NCBI GenBank assembly: GCA_030323885.1 | Contig: CM059190.1 | Location: 90,363,989 to 90,427,988 of the forward strand | From: Branchipolynoe longqiensis | Lineage: Eukaryota; Annelida; Polychaeta; Phyllodocida; Polynoidae | Direction of reading: 5' to 3' | Length of the DNA stretch: 64,000 nucleotides | Part shown: positions 63,528 to 64,000 of the stretch, piece by piece | How the letters are laid out: every line of letters starts with the position of its first letter | Numbering within the stretch: position 1 is the stretch's first letter | Position numbers and translations under genes: made by a program | Notes under the pieces: generated by a model | Databases searched by the model: none | What the model was told of the DNA's origin: nothing | What the model saw: the letters and a program-made list of their open reading frames with translations, nothing else

Positions 63528-63921
63528 GGGTTAGTGGTGCCTGAGAGGGGTGTAAATAGACATAGTGGTGCTGGCAGGTCTGGGTGTGATTGCACTCAGG
63601 GCCTAGGGGTCACCACACTCAAAGATCAAGGTTGGTGGTGGCCATGGGGTCATACAGCTTGTGGTGGTGGGCAGACCACTAGTATCCATGGGGACCAGGA
63701 ATGCTGGATCCCTATTGGTAGAGCCATGAATGCTCGATTCCCATTGGGGGAAAGGGGTGGGGTGATACTCTACAATGAACCTATGTAACCATATAAATAA
63801 TAAACCAGAGGGCTGGACTCTCTCTTCTTCTTTACACTTCATACTCTCCCTTTCTCTTTGTCTGTATTGATTTCACCATAGCCTACATACACAGCCACAG
63901 ATTCGAGCTGTAGACTTTACA
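63413..63921 (+). mobile_element. Solo-LTR-like repeat, copy 3
   Basis: Starts CGTAAAATATTCCGATATTC (first base changed from TG) and ends GTAGACTTTACA. Contains (TA)n near 63490, CCATATAAATAATAAACCAG (TATA-like and AATAAA) and GGCTGGACTCTCTC. No clear target duplication. Confidence 0.7.
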
Positions 63922-64000
63922 GTTTGACATGTTATCGCCTAAATGCGCACATAGTTGTTTAGATAGAGCTCCACCCTCAAAAAACACACTGTTCCTTGCA

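Overview
This window looks like repeat-rich, non-coding nuclear DNA from an animal, most likely a marine mollusc and possibly a gastropod. The pointers are a dispersed tRNA-derived SINE (SINE-D below) whose body I recognise from memory as a common molluscan repeat, DIRS and RTE-like retroelements, many MITEs, long AT microsatellites and one 500-base run of N (an assembly gap). No CDS has bacterial spacing, no operon or CRISPR is present, and I found no host protein-coding gene, rRNA or functional tRNA gene I would defend. Nearly all long open frames are artefacts of tandem repeats whose period is a multiple of three, or which lack stop codons in every frame.

Layout. 1-3.6 kb: small tandem repeats, a 9-bp minisatellite, SINE and LINE fragments. 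3.6-7.1 kb: assembly gap plus a 3-kb, 35-bp minisatellite. 7.1-12.2 kb: SINEs (one split by two tandem copies of another), a minisatellite-cored foldback element, a LINE 3' end. 12.5-17.1 kb: strongly strand-asymmetric CCA-rich then G-rich DNA, holding a duplicated 285-bp promoter-like module. 17.4-19.7 kb: 80-bp and 60-bp minisatellites. 20.5-23.2 kb: a 5'-truncated, frameshifted RTE-like LINE on the minus strand. 23.5-26.7 kb: MITEs and SINEs. 26.9-30.0 kb: a non-autonomous LTR retrotransposon (two 117-bp LTRs, primer site, polypurine tract, 5-bp target duplication) sitting inside an older solo-LTR-like repeat. 30.5-36.7 kb: a second foldback element, a 22-bp minisatellite, several SINEs, a compound pogo-like palindromic element. 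37.3-42.8 kb: a nearly complete DIRS retrotransposon on the minus strand with gag, RT/RNase H, tyrosine recombinase, inverted termini and internal complementary region. 43-50 kb: SINEs, a LINE end, a Mutator-like MITE. 50.3-52.7 kb: 11-bp and 30-bp minisatellites. 52.8-64 kb: MITEs, solo LTRs, SINEs interrupted by Mutator-like MITEs, an 8-bp minisatellite and a 141-bp tandem repeat.

How the parts relate. The window is a record of layered insertion: elements land in (TA)n tracts and in older SINEs, which gives several clean pre-insertion sites and target duplications. Autonomous machinery is present only as decayed copies (LINE endonuclease/RT; DIRS RT with YIDE instead of YIDD plus a stop codon). 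Everything else depends on machinery encoded elsewhere. By summing my coordinates, tandem repeats occupy roughly a quarter of the window. The best candidates for something little described are (1) palindromic elements filled with their own minisatellite that share TAAAGG...TCAC termini, and (2) a compound pogo-like unit with three CAGT-type ends that occurs at two loci in opposite orientation.
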